A stretch of DNA of 64,000 nt from Eucalyptus grandis (Eukaryota > Streptophyta > Magnoliopsida > Myrtales > Myrtaceae), in contig NC_052613.1 of NCBI RefSeq assembly GCF_016545825.1, positions 48,094,112 through 48,158,111 of the forward strand. The letters are read 5' to 3'. Both the position numbers and the translations under genes were made by a program. Shown here in pieces: positions 61,301 to 64,000 of this stretch (positions are counted from its first letter, which is position 1; the number at the start of each line of letters is the position of its first letter). The notes under the pieces were generated by a model. That model saw only the letters and a list, made by a program, of their open reading frames with translations. It searched no databases and was not told the DNA's origin.

Positions 61301-62918
61301 ACAACCATTCAAGACGAAGATGAAGGAAACTCTTTTATAATTGGTTTAGGCAAGTGAAAATTTTGACTTCAAGTGTGAAGATATGACTTTAGAGAAGAGG
61401 GTCGTCATAAGAGTGAATTAACAATGCGTAGGAACTCTAAAGACCAAATTTATTAAGATCACTTGGAGCTCATGGACTGACCCAACAATTAGAAATTAGC
61501 GGTTTCTGTTCGTCGTGTCTATAAAATTTAAAGGCTTAGAATGCACTTGATGGATCTAAGCGCCTCAATTATGCATGCATAAAATCAACTGAACTTACAA
61601 ACTTACCTCTTCATGGTGTTGGGATCGGCAACCTGGATCAACTATGAGAGCATCTCCTGACATAATAAAATTACCTTCCCCACATTCATCTGAACTACTC
61701 GCAGGTGCAAACACCACTAAATTGGTGGTGTGAAAAGGCTTTGCTGTCCGACTTCCCATAGGAACAACTACAACACCTGGAGGATACTCCTGAAGTAAAA
61801 AGAGATTTTTTAATGTTTGCAGAGATTTGGATCAAGTATCACGTGTCATGCACCAATGTGGAATTCTCTTACGAGGACAGGCATGAAGGCCAGCCAAAGA
61901 AGTGCTTCATGAAGTCTTGCTATTGGAATGTGCCAAAAATAAAGATAACAAGTCTTGCTATCAGTGGAATATATTGCATAAATCCGCTCAACATCCTAGG
62001 GAACAACACATACACAGAGAAATTGACTGAAGCAAGAACAAACCTGATAAATTAACGTTGACGGGACCTTAAATTTGGATGGTGGCATAGAGTCATTTAT
62101 TAGACCGAGAACCGTTAAAGGTCCAACGCGATCACTACTTGGTTTCACGTCCACGAGCCAATCTAGGCAACTTTCAACGGACATCCATTTACATGACTCT
62201 GCAAATGCAATCCTCACGGGTTATTCACATCCAATGGGATAAAACAATAGCCAATGAAATCCCCGTGCTCATGCTCATCCTTGCAACTTCCTGATGGCCA
62301 GAATTACTAAAATACAACACCCAAGCATACACACCTAAAAATGCTCCAGAAATTGCAGGAAAAAAATGCAAAGAAACGGCATCAAACCTGGTAAATTACA
62401 GTCCCCAGCGATCAATTTGCCCTCGATAAAGACCGTATTAACAGGTAATCCCGGCCCGAACTCCGCTTCTTCAACATACTTGAAGAATTTCCACTCTCCC
62501 ACATCGGAAACCTCCAGTCCAACAAGCCCCAGGCCCTATCCGACCACAAAGTGTAGCAATTCAGCTCCACTTCATCCAATAAAAAAATAAAAAAATAAAA
62601 AAAAAAGAGATCACAATAATTCCAGTGGAGCGTCGCCAGTTCGCCGAGTACCTGGACGACGGCGGAATCCACATCGAACCGTCCCAAATCGACCTTCTCC
62701 GAGCACGCCGCGGCCGCGCCTCCGAGGCGGACGCGGACCTCGCCGGGCCGCCCCGCGAGGGGGCTCAGCGGGGCGGAGGGCAGGTCCCAGAGGTCGGAAT
62801 CGACGTAGGAGTCGTACTCCTCGTCGCCGAACGCCGGGGGCCGCCGCTGCTTGGCGAGGAGGAACCGGGCGACGCTGGAGGAGCTCCGGAGGATCACCGC
62901 GAGGTTGTGAGCGGCCAT
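52349..62918 (-). CDS. LACTB2-like metallo-beta-lactamase-fold hydrolase
   Basis: Twelve exons join in frame to 529 aa (62652-62918, 62388-62535, 62044-62198, 61607-61789, 60709-60784, 59171-59248, 58896-58981, 56298-56371, 55486-55531, 54642-54751, 54013-54187, 52349-52540). All introns have GT and AG ends. The N-terminal half (AKQRRPPAFGDEEYDSYVDS, LWDLPS, CKWMSVESCL, KPSSDRVGPL) is the plant-specific extension I recall from Arabidopsis At4g33540. The hydrolase domain follows with all metal ligands: THHHHDH (268-274), GHTDGH (332-337), VGDHC (349-353) and PMHGR (His 392). The C-terminal part has VHVDHLAQQDKLPK, and the last exon adds two hydrophobic stretches that could anchor it in a membrane. 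Human LACTB2 is a mitochondrial single-strand RNA endonuclease; whether the plant protein shares that activity is unknown, and general hydrolase is the safe name. The ATG at 62918 is the first in frame. Intron 7 is 2.5 kb and intron 6 holds no gene. Confidence 0.92.
54249..54264 (-). mobile_element. 16-bp micro-insertion with 16-bp target-site duplication in intron 10
   Basis: AATTTCAATGTAGTTT is present at 54233-54248 and again at 54265-54280. The 16 bases between are nine T followed by GAACAAA; on the minus strand this is TTTGTTC plus poly(A). The structure matches the insertion at 14192: a few unique bases, poly(A) and a long target duplication. Confidence 0.7.
56372..57300. other. Intron 7 of the hydrolase gene, left part
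   Basis: Non-coding by splice evidence. A minus-strand open frame at 56968-57294 (108 codons) lies here without a family signature or splice support. Confidence 0.45.
57300..58480. repeat. AT-rich quasi-repetitive tract built of GTAATT/AATTAC words inside intron 7
   Basis: About 1.2 kb in which AATTAC, GTAATT, ATTACT or AGTAAT recurs roughly every 30-60 bases on both strands, often inside longer variants such as AAATTACTTTG or TTAGTAATTAACC. The spacing is irregular and units do not align as a clean tandem array. The left border is sharp, just after an ordinary stretch ending at about 57300. It may be a decayed satellite or an unclassified element. Confidence 0.5.
59869..60133 (-). mobile_element. 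TRIM (terminal-repeat retrotransposon in miniature), intron 5 of the hydrolase gene
   Basis: Two direct repeats of about 87 and 66 bp (60047-60133 and 59869-59934) each end, on the + strand, with TAAATATTCTAACA. On the minus strand the right copy starts TGTTAGAATATTTA and ends CACA, directly followed by TGATATTAGAGC, an initiator-Met primer site with two mismatches. The left copy is preceded by the purine tract GCGAGAGGGAGAG and starts TGTTAGAATATTTA, but loses its last 20 or so bases. The internal part is about 112 bp with no coding capacity. LTR size, primer site, purine tract and total length of about 265 bp fit a TRIM. Confidence 0.75.
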
Positions 62919-63600
62919 TCGAGAGGAAAGCGAGAGCGAGAGAATTTGGGGGGGAATCAGTAGCTGTTGGCTCGCGCAGTGATGGTCCCGAATGTTCGGT
63001 TTTAAGCGAGACGAAGGATTAGTTGAAAGGCATCAAATGCGAGTTTCGGTTGCACGTGCGCCTAACCAAACCCCGCCCGCCAAAATGTCCTTTTTGACGT
63101 CCCCCCGTTGGGGCCCGTTGTCAGTAAAATCGAAGTCTAGTTTCTTTCTTCAGCCTCCCTAACGATGTCCGTAACATTTTTGTTTTTAGAATAATTTTTT
63201 TTATGTACTTACTTTCTTATGAATTTCTAAACAAAAGAATGCGTTTACTAACTACATAAAATTAATGTTCCCTGTGTCTTTGTTTCTATTGCATTCTATC
63301 TCATCGTATCACATTCTGTTCTTCGATATTTGAGAATCACCGTCACTTTTTTCAAATTTTTAATTGAAAGGATATACATAAATATATTTATCTGTATCAT
63401 TAATAGTCCGAGGATCTGGGATGCTGTATTTCCATGATTGGATTTCATATTCGAATAACCCTCGTAATCGTAAGAAAGTAGGAACGTTGTTTTCTGGGAG
63501 AACCAAAAGGAACTTCAGTTTCCATTCCCCAAACTGTTAAAAAACAAAAAAACTTTCTTTATTTCCATTTCCAGAAACCGAACAAGGAAGAATTCATTCA
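62919..63600. other. Upstream region of the hydrolase gene and flank
   Basis: The first 150 bp would be the 5' UTR and promoter of the minus-strand hydrolase gene; a GA-rich tract lies at 62925-62950. No TATA box is obvious. Further right the DNA is AT-rich with no gene. Confidence 0.45.
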
Positions 63601-63604
63601 GAAG

Positions 63605-63880
63605 ATCAAATAGGGGAGCGTTCCGCCTTAGAGGGAAGCACCCGCGAGAGTAGGGGTGGACGAAGCGGAAACGAGAAAACTGGACTTATTGCTATTGATT
63701 CGATGATCCCTATAGGACGTGGTCTACCAATTGATATGTTTCCACAAATAATTGAAATTCAATTTCTTGACCTGTATCTTCAATTAACCCAAGGACTCAA
63801 TCGTATGGATATGTAAAATACAGGATTTCCTGGAGCGGGTGCTATCCGAGAACAATTAGCCGATCTCGATTTGTTTAAAA
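63605..63880 (+). other. Nuclear insertion of scrambled chloroplast DNA (NUPT)
   Basis: Three chloroplast pieces that are far apart in the plastid genome are joined here. About 63615-63672 matches chloroplast 23S rRNA (GAGCGTTCCGCCTTAGAGGG, then GAAGCACCCGCGAGAG and GGTGGACGAAGCGGAA). About 63680-63722 matches atpA, encoding TGLIAIDSMIPIGRG. About 63822-63878 matches rpoC1, encoding GAGAIREQLADLDL. The segment between (63723-63820) looks organellar but I could not place it. The flanking DNA to 64000 may continue the insertion. None of it is expected to be functional. Confidence 0.8.
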
Positions 63881-64000
63881 TAAAAAATAAAAAGAAATGT
63901 ATTTAGTACGATCATAAAAATTTCTATTCCTAACTTTTTTTCATTTAATCATAAAAAAGTCAATAGATAAAATTGAACTTTTGTAGGAATTTAACCGATG

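Overview
The window is nuclear DNA from a dicot plant. Genes are split by GT-AG introns, the protein families are plant-specific, intergenic DNA is AT-rich and packed with plant retroelements, and a scrambled chloroplast insertion sits at the right edge. The repeats and gene forms remind me most of Eucalyptus or another Myrtaceae, but that is recalled resemblance and was not tested.

Layout, left to right. (1) 0-12.8 kb is a small tandem cluster of LRK10L-type receptor-like kinases on the + strand: an apparently intact gene (79-4359), a frameshifted 5' remnant (7686-7912) invaded by a tandem-repeat element, and a second intact gene (9704-12817) whose kinase has HCD in place of HRD. (2) 13.0-27.3 kb is a segmental duplication carrying NDT-type mitochondrial-carrier (NAD+ transporter) genes on the - strand: a badly broken copy (13657-19905), a head-to-head third 5' fragment on the + strand (20278-20960), and an intact nine-exon copy (21749-27255, 348 aa). 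(3) 27.3-44 kb holds no gene I can support and is a transposon graveyard. It contains a TIR element (32.4-33.1 kb), a Ty1/copia-like LTR element on the - strand (34486-39312) in which a 2.5-kb TIR element has captured three exons of an SR-type cyclophilin, three SINEs of two families with target-site duplications, a decayed LINE-type RNase H domain, and a local tandem duplication. (4) 45-49 kb is an intact eight-exon PP2C phosphatase gene (+, 428 aa). (5) 50-51.5 kb is a two-exon GT14 (core-2/I-branching, DUF266) glycosyltransferase (-, 403 aa). (6) 52.3-62.9 kb is a twelve-exon LACTB2-like metallo-beta-lactamase-fold hydrolase (-, 529 aa), with a TRIM element and an odd AT-rich repeat in its introns. 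(7) 63.6-63.9 kb is a nuclear plastid insertion that joins non-adjacent pieces of chloroplast 23S rRNA, atpA and rpoC1.

The genes do not form a pathway; they are ordinary neighbours in a plant chromosome. The main stories are birth and death of tandem duplicates (receptor kinases and NAD+ carriers), nested transposition with gene capture, and very short poly(A)-ended insertions flanked by target-site duplications, one of which breaks a carrier copy. I found no convincing new biological system. The strongest second looks are the cyclophilin-capturing TIR element, the micro-insertions and the non-RD change in the second receptor kinase. Exon boundaries were worked out by hand from splice signals, reading frame and remembered family sequences; no alignment or search was run.
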